From: CAZBLP01 sp964492825
GTDB lineage: Bacteria; DYJV01
DNA: 12,969 bases
Direction: 5' to 3'
Assembly: GCA_964492825.1 (NCBI GenBank)
Contig: CAZBLP010000055.1
Location: forward strand, 1-12,969
The position numbers and the translations under genes are program-made. Under the pieces are notes generated by a model that was not told where the DNA came from, did not search any database, and was given only the letters and a program-made list of their open reading frames with translations. Below are positions 1 through 7,933 of this stretch, in pieces (within the stretch, counting starts at the first letter, position 1; each line of letters opens with the position of its first letter).

Positions 1-68
1 GCAGCAAATGAATTAGCTGCCCAACAAAGAACAATTGCTACAAATAAAAAACTTAACCACTTCTTCAT
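1..68 (-). CDS. N-terminus of an exported protein (partial)
   Basis: The first 22 codons of a gene that runs off the left edge are visible. They encode a typical Sec signal peptide: a basic n-region (MKKW), a hydrophobic core (LSFLFVAIVLCWAA) and a small-residue c-region (NSFA-A) that suggests cleavage after the Ala of SFA. A strong Shine-Dalgarno site, AAAGGAGG, lies about 9 bases before the ATG, which fixes the start. The mature part is outside the window, so it could be a periplasmic binding protein, a lipid-free periplasmic enzyme or an outer-membrane protein. It points the same way as the aromatic operon, 180 bases beyond aroA, with no convincing terminator between them. Confidence 0.75.
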   Translation of the reverse strand, partial: MKKWLSFLFVAIVLCWAANSFA

Positions 69-201
69 CTTCGATACCCTCCTTTAAGAATTTTAATATT
101 TGAAACTACTTAAAAATAACACTATTGAAATCTAACCTCCACCTCCTTTCCTTTTTACTTAAATTTAAAATTAGAATATTAATATCATTATTAACTTTTT
201 T

Positions 202-230
202 TAATTAACATTAATTTTTTTTAAAGTCAA
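202..230 (-). promoter_or_regulatory. possible promoter for the exported-protein gene
   Basis: A TTGACT -35-like hexamer is followed 17 bases later by TAATTA, a poor -10. The spacer and flanks are A/T tracts, so a chance match is likely. It lies between aroA and the signal-peptide gene and would drive the latter. Confidence 0.2.
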
Positions 231-247
231 CAATTTTTTTTAAAAAA

Positions 248-1498
248 TTAAAACAATGTTTCAAATAATTTCCAGAAATTGGGAAAAGATTTTTTAACAC
301 AATTTTGATTAGAAATATTAATATAAGAATTGATTAATTTGAATAGAGCAAAACTCATTGCAATTCTGTGATCATCTTCAGGATCAATTGTGACTTTATT
401 AAAATTTCCAATTTTTGAAAAAGGTTTTATTTTTATATAATCATCACCATTATCAACTTCAATACCAATCTTTTTCAAGTTATTGCAAATAGCGTCTATT
501 CTGTCGGTTTCTTTATATCTTAAATGTTTTATATTTTTTATTACAGTTATCCCTTCTGAAATTGTTGATAATATTGCAAGTGTAGGAACCATATCAGGCA
601 TCTTATTCATATCAATTTCTATTCCTTTTAATCTTGACGGCTTCACCAATATTTCATTATTGCTAATTTCAAATTCTGCTCCCATTTTCTTTAAAACATC
701 TATAAAATACTTATCTCCCTGCAATGAACTGTGATAGCATAAATTTTTTAATTTTATTGGTTTATTTAAGAAAAAACTTGCAGCAATAAAATAAGATGCA
801 GATGAGAAATCACCTTCAATATTAAATTCTCTGCTTGAATATTGAGAGAATTCAGGAATGACAAATCTATCATTTTCTTCATTAATCCCAACACCAAACT
901 TATTCATAACCTTTAAAGTCATATTTATATATGGAGTTGAAACAACTTTACCTGATAATGTTATTTCAACTCCTTTTTTAAAAAACACTCCTGCCAAAAG
1001 CATAGATGATACAAACTGGCTGCTTTTAGAGGCATTGATATTTACAGACAATTTAAAATCAAAAACTTTATTTATTGGTAAAATCTTAACAGGAGGAAAT
1101 CCTTCATCTTTCAGGTATTGTATATTAAAACCTAATTTCCGCAGGGTATCCACAAGGTCTTTTATAGGTCTTTTCTGTAACTTTTCATTACCGGAAAGTA
1201 TTACTTCATTTTTATAAAAATTTGCAAGTGTTAATAAAAATCTGTATCCTGTGCCATTGTTCCCCATAAAAATTTCACATTTACCATTATTTGTAAATGT
1301 TCCGCCATTCCCTAAAACTTCTACTCTGTCACCGATTATTTCAATTTTAATTCCAAGTTTTTTTAATCCTTCAATAAGATATTCGGTATCTTCGCACAAA
1401 AGAGCATTTTTAATAACAGACATGTCATTTGCAAGCGAAGCGCATAATATTGCTCTCTGAGTAATGCTTTTGGAACCTGGAACGGTTATTTCAATCAT
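248..1498 (-). CDS. aroA: 3-phosphoshikimate 1-carboxyvinyltransferase (EPSP synthase)
   Basis: Transfers enolpyruvyl from PEP to shikimate-3-phosphate, the step before chorismate synthase, in the cytoplasm. At 416 aa it has full family length. Visible motifs are the N-terminal GSKSITQR substrate loop, the PEP-loop GNNGTGYR (GNAGTAxR in many class I enzymes), the shikimate-binding SKSSQ, GDFSSA, the catalytic MPDMVP aspartate, RYKETDR and DDHRIAM. An in-frame ATG 17 codons upstream exists, but it has no ribosome site. The ATG chosen here is preceded by GGAGAG at about 5 bases and begins directly with the conserved MIEITVPGSKS. It is the last gene of the supraoperon, 116 bases after trpA. A small inverted repeat (GATAG-TCT-CTATC, 1529-1541) lies just upstream. 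No GC-rich terminator is visible after the stop. Confidence 0.95.
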   Translation of the reverse strand: MIEITVPGSKSITQRAILCASLANDMSVIKNALLCEDTEYLIEGLKKLGIKIEIIGDRVEVLGNGGTFTNNGKCEIFMGNNGTGYRFLLTLANFYKNEVILSGNEKLQKRPIKDLVDTLRKLGFNIQYLKDEGFPPVKILPINKVFDFKLSVNINASKSSQFVSSMLLAGVFFKKGVEITLSGKVVSTPYINMTLKVMNKFGVGINEENDRFVIPEFSQYSSREFNIEGDFSSASYFIAASFFLNKPIKLKNLCYHSSLQGDKYFIDVLKKMGAEFEISNNEILVKPSRLKGIEIDMNKMPDMVPTLAILSTISEGITVIKNIKHLRYKETDRIDAICNNLKKIGIEVDNGDDYIKIKPFSKIGNFNKVTIDPEDDHRIAMSFALFKLINSYINISNQNCVKKSFPNFWKLFETLF

Positions 1499-1614
1499 TT
1501 TCTCTCCAATTAAATTAGTTGTTAACCTGATAGTCTCTATCATTCGCATTCGGTTTCAGCAATTTTATCACTACAAATTACAATAAATTACTCCCAATAA
1601 TTCTCAATTCTCAA

Positions 1615-2310
1615 TTAAAAACCTATTTCCAACAAAAAATATTCAAATTCTTTCAAGTCATGCTGTCTTTTGACAAGTTCAGTGCCTATTACAAAGCCAT
1701 TTGCAAATTTTCTTACTTTCTCTGTATCTTCTTTACTTTTTATCCCAAAACCAATAATAAAATTTTTATTAATAAATTTTTTAATTTCATTTGCTTTTTT
1801 AATTAATAATTCATTTTCAAAATCAACCTTTCCGCCTGTTGTGCCTCTCATGCCGATAAAATAGATAAAATCTCCTTTTAATCTTTTAATAAACTTAAAA
1901 TCTTCTCTTCTTGTCTCCATTGTAACAAAAGGTATAATAGGAATAAACAATCCAAGTTTATAAAAATAATCATGAAGCCTGTTTGGCAGATCCGCAATTA
2001 TCAATCCTTTGATAATATCTTTATATTTTTCTGAAAATTTTTTTACTCCATACCTGTAAATAATATTGGCATAAGTCATTACATACAAGTTTTTATTTAC
2101 AAGTTTGGCAATTTCCAATATTTCATCTATACTGTATTTTTTTTTAACTGTTTTTTCAATTGCATCTGCTATAACAGGGCCATCTGCAACCGGGTCATTA
2201 AAAGGAATACCTATTTCAACAAAACTTATATCGGTTTTGTTAACTATCTCTATCTGATTTTTAAAATTCTCCAAATCCGGATAACCTGCAACAATGTATA
2301 TACCTTTCAT
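1615..2310 (-). CDS. trpA: tryptophan synthase alpha subunit
   Basis: Cleaves indole-3-glycerol phosphate to indole and glyceraldehyde-3-phosphate, and passes indole to TrpB through the alpha-beta tunnel. The TIM barrel is recognisable by VEIGIPFNDPVADGP, where E32 and D43 match the catalytic Glu49 and Asp60 of the enteric enzyme. It also has IIADLP, the loop-6 segment MRGTTGG and the phosphate-binding GFGIKSKED and GTELVK. At 231 aa it is shorter than the usual 255-270. The N-terminal helix before the first strand is missing, so the protein starts almost at the AGYPD motif, as in some thermophile homologues. A GGAGG site 4 bases before the ATG supports this start. It follows trpB by 16 bases, the usual trpBA order. 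Confidence 0.95.
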   Translation of the reverse strand: MKGIYIVAGYPDLENFKNQIEIVNKTDISFVEIGIPFNDPVADGPVIADAIEKTVKKKYSIDEILEIAKLVNKNLYVMTYANIIYRYGVKKFSEKYKDIIKGLIIADLPNRLHDYFYKLGLFIPIIPFVTMETRREDFKFIKRLKGDFIYFIGMRGTTGGKVDFENELLIKKANEIKKFINKNFIIGFGIKSKEDTEKVRKFANGFVIGTELVKRQHDLKEFEYFLLEIGF

Positions 2311-2326
2311 AATTCCTCCAAATTAG

Positions 2327-3484
2327 TCAATAGCCTTTAGACTGTAAAACTATTCCCAAATCTTTATCACCTCTGCCTGAAAGATTTATTAAAATTGTCT
2401 TGTTTTCAAACTTGTCTATGTTTTTTAAAACATATCCAATTGCATGACTTGATTCAAGAGCAGGAATGATTCCTTCTTCTCTACTTAACTCGTAAAAACC
2501 GAAAAGAGCTTCCTCATCTGTAGCACTTACATATTCCGCTCTGCCTGTTGAATAAAGATATGAATGCTCAGGACCTATACCGGGATAATCAAGCCCTGCT
2601 GAAATTGAGTGTACTTCGTTTATCTGAAAATTTTCATCCTGAATAACATACGACAAACTCCCCTGAAATATCCCCTTTTCACCTTTTCCAATGCTTTTTG
2701 CATGCTTCCCCGGTTCATCGGAAATACCGCCTGCTTCAACTCCTATTAATTTAACATTGTCTTTTAAAAAACCCTTAAAAATACCCATTGCATTACTGCC
2801 GCCTCCAACACAAGCAACAACGCAATCCGGCATTTTCCCAAGTTTTTTAAAAAAACTTTTTGCTTCTTTTCCAATAACTAATTGAAAATAACCGACTATT
2901 TCAGGAAAAGGATAGGGGCCTACAACAGAACCTATAATATAATGTGTATTTGTAAACGATGCAACCCAGTCTCTAAGTGCAGCACTTACAGCATCCTTCA
3001 AAGTTTGTGAACCATTATCCACAATCTTTACTTCTGCTCCGAGCAATTTCATTCGTTCTACATTAATTTTCTGCCTTTCAGCATCAACTTTACCCATATA
3101 AATAACACAATCAAGCTTCAATAAAGCTGCAGCTGTGGCAGTTGCAACCCCATGCTGTCCTGCCCCGGTTTCAGCAATAATCCTTTTTTTGCCTAAAAAT
3201 TTAGCAAGCAATGCCTGACCAAGAGTGTTATTTATTTTATGTGCACCTGTATGAAGCAGGTCTTCCCTTTTTAAGTAAAGATTTATATTGTACTTTTTTG
3301 ACAGATTTTCACAATAATAAACAGGAGTGGGTCTTCCTGCATAATTTTTAAGCAGGAGCAATAACTTTTCCTTAAATTCTTTATGTTTTTTAATTTTTTT
3401 AAATGATAATTCAAGCTCGTCAAGACAAGGAATTAATGTTTCTGCAACAAACTGCCCCCCGAATTCACCGTAAAATCCTTTCAT
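2327..3484 (-). CDS. trpB: tryptophan synthase beta subunit
   Basis: PLP enzyme that condenses indole with serine to give tryptophan. The 385-aa protein is a standard TrpB1: GEFGGQFVAETL at the N-terminus, the Schiff-base lysine K83 in HTGAHKINN, the catalytic glutamate in AETGAGQHG, the phosphate-binding GGGSNA, and SAGLDYPGIGPEHS. An ATG four codons upstream is possible, but its codons overlap a GGGAGGAG ribosome site. That site fits the second ATG (MKGFYGEF), which also matches the family N-terminus, so I start there. It is separated from trpF by 54 bases and from trpA by 16. It is expected to form an alpha2-beta2 complex with the neighbouring TrpA. Confidence 0.97.
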   Translation of the reverse strand: MKGFYGEFGGQFVAETLIPCLDELELSFKKIKKHKEFKEKLLLLLKNYAGRPTPVYYCENLSKKYNINLYLKREDLLHTGAHKINNTLGQALLAKFLGKKRIIAETGAGQHGVATATAAALLKLDCVIYMGKVDAERQKINVERMKLLGAEVKIVDNGSQTLKDAVSAALRDWVASFTNTHYIIGSVVGPYPFPEIVGYFQLVIGKEAKSFFKKLGKMPDCVVACVGGGSNAMGIFKGFLKDNVKLIGVEAGGISDEPGKHAKSIGKGEKGIFQGSLSYVIQDENFQINEVHSISAGLDYPGIGPEHSYLYSTGRAEYVSATDEEALFGFYELSREEGIIPALESSHAIGYVLKNIDKFENKTILINLSGRGDKDLGIVLQSKGY

Positions 3485-3538
3485 TTCTCCTCCCATATAC
3501 TTACAACTAAATCCAAAATAATTTTTATTGTGTATGGA

Positions 3539-4081
3539 CTATTGAGTAAATTCACTTTTAATTACTTTCATAAACTTTTTCATTAAATCATAATCTTTAA
3601 ATCCGTTTTTTTCAACGCCACTTGATACATCCACTCCAAAAGGTTTAATTTTCCTGATTACTTTTGCAACATTATCTGTGTTTAAGCCACCTGCTAAAAT
3701 TAATCTGTGTGTGTATTTATCTATCCAACTTGGAAAATTTTTAAACTCTCCTGAACCTTTACTTGCATCGTAAAGCAAAAATTTAAAATTCTCTGTTTCA
3801 GGTTCTTTATCAATTGCATAAACCAGTTTTTCGCTTATCACAGGTTCATAAACCTGTATAAAATCACATTTGTTGTAAAAAGGTTTTACATCTTTGTAAT
3901 ACAAACTTACTACAACTGTTGGAATCCTGCTTTTTGCATAATTCAAAAGTTCCAATGTTTCTTTTTTTTCAACAAATCTTTTACTTTTTCCATAAACAAC
4001 TATACCTATTGCTGAAAATCCCAGGTGAACTGCCCAATCAATCTCTTCAATCCTTCTAATACCGCAAACTTTCACAAACAA
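3539..4081 (-). CDS. trpF: phosphoribosylanthranilate isomerase
   Basis: Amadori rearrangement of phosphoribosylanthranilate to CdRP, the substrate of TrpC. It is a single-domain TIM barrel with the general base Cys6 in KVCGI, the general acid Asp105 in LLYDAS, LAGGLN (129-134) and the phosphate-binding DVSSGVE (151-157). At 180 aa it is slightly shorter than the usual 195-210. The start is read as TTG, with AAGGA 9 bases upstream; a GTG two codons later (in GTGA) is an alternative but is worse placed. It overlaps the end of trpC by 10 bases, which implies translational coupling. It is a separate gene here, not fused to trpC as in enterics. Confidence 0.93.
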   Translation of the reverse strand: MFVKVCGIRRIEEIDWAVHLGFSAIGIVVYGKSKRFVEKKETLELLNYAKSRIPTVVVSLYYKDVKPFYNKCDFIQVYEPVISEKLVYAIDKEPETENFKFLLYDASKGSGEFKNFPSWIDKYTHRLILAGGLNTDNVAKVIRKIKPFGVDVSSGVEKNGFKDYDLMKKFMKVIKSEFTQ

Positions 4082-4821
4082 CTGTAAAATTCCTTAAACT
4101 TTTCTTCAAGATTATCAGAAAGCATTAACGAAGTTCCTATAAGAAAAGCATCAGCACCTGCTTTTCTATACTCCCTTATATCGTTGCCCGATTCTATACC
4201 GCTTTCTGCTATTTTAAAAAAATTCCCTTTTAATTTTTTTAAAAGTTGAAGTGCTCTCTCTTTTTCTATTTTCATAGAATTAAAATTTCTGCTGTTAATA
4301 CCAACATATTCGGGATTATACACTTTAATTCGTTCAAAATCATTTAAAGAATGAATTTCAAAAATTATGTTTAAGTTTAATTCATCTGCATATTTTACAA
4401 ATTCACCAATTTCACTGTCATTTAATATTGACACAATTAAAAGCACAACATCAGCACCTGATATAGAAGCATTTAAAATCTGCATTTTACTTAAAGTAAA
4501 ATCCTTGCATAAAATCGGAAGTTTTATATGTTTACTGATTTCATACAACTCTTCAATATCTCCGTTAAAAAATGTTTTGTCAGTCAGCACGCTTATTGCA
4601 CCTGCTCCGTATTGCTCGTATAATTTTGCCTGCTCTAACGGATTGATTCTAATATTGATATTCCCTTTTGATGGCGACTTTTTTTTAACCTCAGCTATAA
4701 AAGGTTTTTCTTGTAAAAATTCCGATAATCTGAAAATTTTTCTGTTTCTTTTACAATTTATTCTTTTAAGAGTTTTTATCTCTTCTTTTTTGGTTTTTAA
4801 AATTGTTTCAAGTGTAATCAT
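4072..4821 (-). CDS. trpC: indole-3-glycerol phosphate synthase
   Basis: Ring closure and decarboxylation of CdRP to indole-3-glycerol phosphate. The 249-aa barrel carries all expected active-site residues: E44 and K46 in FIAEVKKKSPSKG, K106 in LCKDF, E155 in IFEIHS, N176 in GINSRN, and E206-S207 in AESGI. The GINSRN motif has Ser where most families have Asn (GINNRN), a mild change. The gene starts one base after the trpD stop (TAA-A-ATG) and its ribosome site (AGGAAAG) lies inside the trpD end. It overlaps trpF at its 3' end. Confidence 0.96.
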   Translation of the reverse strand: MITLETILKTKKEEIKTLKRINCKRNRKIFRLSEFLQEKPFIAEVKKKSPSKGNINIRINPLEQAKLYEQYGAGAISVLTDKTFFNGDIEELYEISKHIKLPILCKDFTLSKMQILNASISGADVVLLIVSILNDSEIGEFVKYADELNLNIIFEIHSLNDFERIKVYNPEYVGINSRNFNSMKIEKERALQLLKKLKGNFFKIAESGIESGNDIREYRKAGADAFLIGTSLMLSDNLEEKFKEFYSCL

Positions 4822-4822
4822 T

Positions 4823-5818
4823 TTATACTTTCCTATTTTGTAATAATTTAAATTTCTTCATAACTTCTCCAGACATGATTAAATCATAACAAAAATCAAA
4901 GCTTTGTTTTAAACTTTTATTTTTTATTCTTGAAACAGGAAGCATTGCATTTATTGAAACAAGTTTTGCAAGTTTGTCATTTTCTCCTGAAATTGCTTTT
5001 AAAAAAAGTTTTTTTGCCTCATCTTTGTTTTTTACTTCAGGCATTTGAAAAGGAGTGAAAAAATCTTCAGGATATATTCTAAAATTTTTTATTTCACTAT
5101 TTATTTCATAACATTCAGTTGGTGCGTTTGTGGAAATTTCATCATATCCATCAATGGAAGAATAGATAATTACATTTTTTCTTCCTGCTCTGGTTAATGC
5201 TTTTACCAATTTTTTAAGATTTTCTGTTTTATTAATGCCGGTGAACTGTAAATCAGGTTCTGCTGGATTAATAAATGGGCCTATAAAGTTAAAAATCGTT
5301 GGAAAACCAAGCTGCTTTCTGACATTTGCCACATGCTTCATAGCAGGATGATAAAACGGTGCAAAAAGAAACACAAAATTGTTATTTTCAAGGTAATTTG
5401 TTGCACTGTTAGCACTAAGCTTAATTGGTATATTGAATTCATCTAAAATATCAGCAGAGCCTAAAAATCCGCTTTGAGCAGAGTTACCGTGTTTTACTAC
5501 ATTTATACCTGCTGCTGATAGAACTATTGCAACAGCACTGGAAACATTGATGCACTTTTTGCCGTCTCCACCTGTTCCACAAGTATCAACAGCAAATTCT
5601 ACAGATTTTTCAACCTTTATCTTTTTTCTGTTCAGAATATTTATAGCACCTGCAATTTCATCAGGAGATTCACCTTTTACTTTCAATGCTGTTAAAAATG
5701 ATGCAATTTCAATATCTGTTAATACTCCATTAAAAATATCAGTAAATAAAAATTCACTTTCCTCAATTGTCAAATCATGTTTTTCCATTAATTTTTGCAA
5801 AATTTCTTTTTTTCCCAT
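4823..5818 (-). CDS. trpD: anthranilate phosphoribosyltransferase
   Basis: Joins anthranilate to PRPP. The 331-aa protein has the family signature CGTGGDG (80-86), INVSSA, KHGN (109-112), GSAD (120-123), R167 in VRKQLG that would contact anthranilate, the FNFIGPFINPA segment, and the metal-binding DE in DGYDEIST. The loop after KHGN reads SAQSGFLGSAD, where most homologues have a R-A-V-S-S-K/R-S-G-S-A-D pattern, so usual Arg, Ser and Lys positions are changed. AGGGGA lies about 7 bases before the ATG. It is free-standing, not fused to trpG. The 113-base gap before it is the longest inside trpE-A; it has a lone TATAAT (5837-5842) without a good -35, so an internal promoter is possible but weak. 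Confidence 0.95.
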   Translation of the reverse strand: MGKKEILQKLMEKHDLTIEESEFLFTDIFNGVLTDIEIASFLTALKVKGESPDEIAGAINILNRKKIKVEKSVEFAVDTCGTGGDGKKCINVSSAVAIVLSAAGINVVKHGNSAQSGFLGSADILDEFNIPIKLSANSATNYLENNNFVFLFAPFYHPAMKHVANVRKQLGFPTIFNFIGPFINPAEPDLQFTGINKTENLKKLVKALTRAGRKNVIIYSSIDGYDEISTNAPTECYEINSEIKNFRIYPEDFFTPFQMPEVKNKDEAKKLFLKAISGENDKLAKLVSINAMLPVSRIKNKSLKQSFDFCYDLIMSGEVMKKFKLLQNRKV

Positions 5819-5931
5819 AAATTTCCCCTATTACCTATTATAAGTTATTGTTCAATACTATTTAGACTGTAAAATTATTATCGCAAATCTCAGTTAACAT
5901 TGGAGATTAATTACTAAATACAATTTTAATT

Positions 5932-6495
5932 TCAAATGTTGTCTGCAAATTTCAAAAAATTCTTAAATATCTTTTCTCCATTTTCACTTAAAAACGACTC
6001 AGGATGAAACTGAACTCCGAACAGCTTTTTTTCAACATCTTCCAATGCCATTATTTCCATGTCAGATTCCGCAGTTGCTGTAACTATTTTGTCATCAGCA
6101 GGAACTTTAACAGACAGCGAGTGGTATCTCACAGATTTAAACCTGCTTTCTATACCTTGAAAAATAACGGAATTTTCCTTATGTAAAATATAATCAACTT
6201 TCCCGTGCATAACTGTTTTGGATTTATCAACTTTATATCCGAGAAAATAACCTATACACTGCATACCAAGACAGACTCCGAAAAACGGGATATTTCCTGA
6301 GAACTTTTCCAGATATTTTAGCGAATATCCTGAATTTTCAGGATTGGAAGGGCCTGGAGAAATTACAATACCTTCCAAATTTTCAGGCACAAAAAATTCG
6401 TCATTTTTAACAACCTTCACATCAACTGAGCATTTTTTCATTAATGCATAAAAATTATATGTAAATGAATCGTAGTTATCAATTAACAAATACAT
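5932..6495 (-). CDS. trpG: anthranilate synthase component II (glutamine amidotransferase)
   Basis: Class I glutamine amidotransferase that supplies ammonia to TrpE. The triad is visible: nucleophile C75 in GVCLGMQ, H164 and E166 in VQFHPES. SPGPSNP (46-52) and the RYHSL strand are typical of TrpG/PabA. At 187 aa it has normal length. I start at the ATG that follows GAGG by 6 bases and gives the conserved MYLLIDNYDSFTYN; a TTG four codons upstream lies in the ribosome site itself. It overlaps trpE by 17 bases. No pabB or pabC is seen here, so the protein may also serve folate synthesis, as in organisms with a single amphibolic TrpG; that is inference. Confidence 0.95.
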   Translation of the reverse strand: MYLLIDNYDSFTYNFYALMKKCSVDVKVVKNDEFFVPENLEGIVISPGPSNPENSGYSLKYLEKFSGNIPFFGVCLGMQCIGYFLGYKVDKSKTVMHGKVDYILHKENSVIFQGIESRFKSVRYHSLSVKVPADDKIVTATAESDMEIMALEDVEKKLFGVQFHPESFLSENGEKIFKNFLKFADNI

Positions 6496-7933
6496 TAGGT
6501 TCCTCAATTTTTTTTATAATTTTAAAAGCTTGAAAAAGTGCCTGCAATTTTCTTTCAACTTCAAGATATTCTGTTTCAGGGAAACTGTCAGCCACTATCC
6601 CTGCTCCTGCTCTGATAATAGCACTGTTATTTTTAAAATATGCGCTTCTTATTGTAATGCATGTATCAAGGTCATGATTAAAGCCTATATAACCAACACA
6701 TCCTGCATAAAAACCTCTGACAGATTCTTCATATTCATTAATAAGCTCAATTGCCCTCACTTTTGGGGCACCGGAAACAGTGCCAGCAGGAAAAGTCTTA
6801 AAAAACAGCTCAAAAGATGTCATATTATCTCCCATTTCACCAACAACTTCCGAAACAATATGAACAACATGAGAATAAACTTCGGTAATAAAGGCCTTTT
6901 TTACCTTAACACTTTCCACTTTACACCCTTGATAAAGATCGTTTCTTGCCAAATCCAGCAGCATAAGATGCTCTGCCATTTCCTTTTTATCATTTAACAG
7001 TCTGTTTTTTACTTCTTCTATATTTTTTTCAACAGGATAAGTACCTGCTATAGGTTTTAGGAGCGCAACACCATTATTTATTTTCAAATGAGTTTCAGGT
7101 GACGAGCCTGTGATTACATTATCTTTAAATTTCAGAAAAAACATATATGGAGATGGGTTAATCCTTCGTAATGCCCTGTAAAACGAAAAAGGATTTATTT
7201 TCTCGCTGATTGTATATTTCTGAGAAAAAACAACCTGAATAGCTTCTCCATTTATAATTTCTTTTTTTAAAGATTTTATTTTTTTTATAAATTCATCTTT
7301 TGAATATTCAGGCTCAAAGCCTACATTTTCACTTGATACACAGTAGGCAGTCTTTATTTTTTTGGGAAAAGTAAACTGCTTTAAACCTTCCACTGCTTCA
7401 ACATATTCATCTCTGCTATTTTGGATACACTTTGCCACAAACAATTTATTCTTAAAATTATCATAAACAAAAAAATCATTAATTTCAAAAAAACCTGAAT
7501 GAACATTATCATCCATTTTTATGGTTTGCCTGAGCAGATTCATAAAATTTACAGATTCAAATCCAAAATAACCAACAAGCCCACCTGCAAAATCCCCAAA
7601 CTCTTTAAAAGTAAACTGTTTAGATTTTTTATAATTATCTTTTAAATATTGCACAATATTTGTATTAACTTCTGTTTTTGAATGATTTTCATAAATAACA
7701 GTGGTATCCTTAATACCGTAAATAATCTTTGACGGATTAATGCCAAAAAAAGAAAATCTTGAAAATGTTTTATCAACATTAACACTTTCAAGCAAAAAAA
7801 TGTTTTCCTCATTGGCAAAATGCATTAAAAAAGAAATGGGAGTGAAAGTATCAGCAAAAATCTCTCTGTAAACTGTTATTTTATCATATTTATCTTTAAT
7901 TTTTTCAAAAGATTCTAAATCAGGAAAAATCAT
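6479..7933 (-). CDS. trpE: anthranilate synthase component I
   Basis: Converts chorismate to anthranilate with ammonia from TrpG. The 484-aa protein has the N-terminal Anth_synt_I domain and the C-terminal chorismate-binding domain. The LLES motif (47-50) and a following S-R-F-S are the tryptophan-binding elements of feedback-inhibited TrpE, so enzyme-level inhibition by Trp is likely. Catalytic motifs are PIAGT (294-298), EHLMLLDLARND (321-332), FPAGTVSGAPK (381-391) and RAGAGIV (441-447). PIAGT with Ala rather than Lys fits TrpE and not PabB. The start overlaps the pheA stop as ATGA. Together with trpG it forms the first committed step of the Trp branch. Confidence 0.96.
   Translation of the reverse strand: MIFPDLESFEKIKDKYDKITVYREIFADTFTPISFLMHFANEENIFLLESVNVDKTFSRFSFFGINPSKIIYGIKDTTVIYENHSKTEVNTNIVQYLKDNYKKSKQFTFKEFGDFAGGLVGYFGFESVNFMNLLRQTIKMDDNVHSGFFEINDFFVYDNFKNKLFVAKCIQNSRDEYVEAVEGLKQFTFPKKIKTAYCVSSENVGFEPEYSKDEFIKKIKSLKKEIINGEAIQVVFSQKYTISEKINPFSFYRALRRINPSPYMFFLKFKDNVITGSSPETHLKINNGVALLKPIAGTYPVEKNIEEVKNRLLNDKKEMAEHLMLLDLARNDLYQGCKVESVKVKKAFITEVYSHVVHIVSEVVGEMGDNMTSFELFFKTFPAGTVSGAPKVRAIELINEYEESVRGFYAGCVGYIGFNHDLDTCITIRSAYFKNNSAIIRAGAGIVADSFPETEYLEVERKLQALFQAFKIIKKIEEPNVFVN

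Noticed and set aside
230..250. AATTTTTT/AAAAAAAATT hairpin after aroA as an operon terminator
   Set aside because: It is built only of A-T pairs and has no stable stem, so I do not call it a terminator.
1499..1549. A 17-codon N-terminal extension of EPSP synthase
   Set aside because: No ribosome site for the upstream ATG; the extension is not family-like, and the inner ATG has GGAGAG and begins at the conserved motif.
1600..1613. Tandem ATTCTCA repeat after trpA
   Set aside because: Only two 7-base copies in AT-rich sequence; no evidence for a repeat family or function.
3485..3496. TrpB start four codons upstream
   Set aside because: Those codons form the GGGAGGAG ribosome site of the inner ATG.
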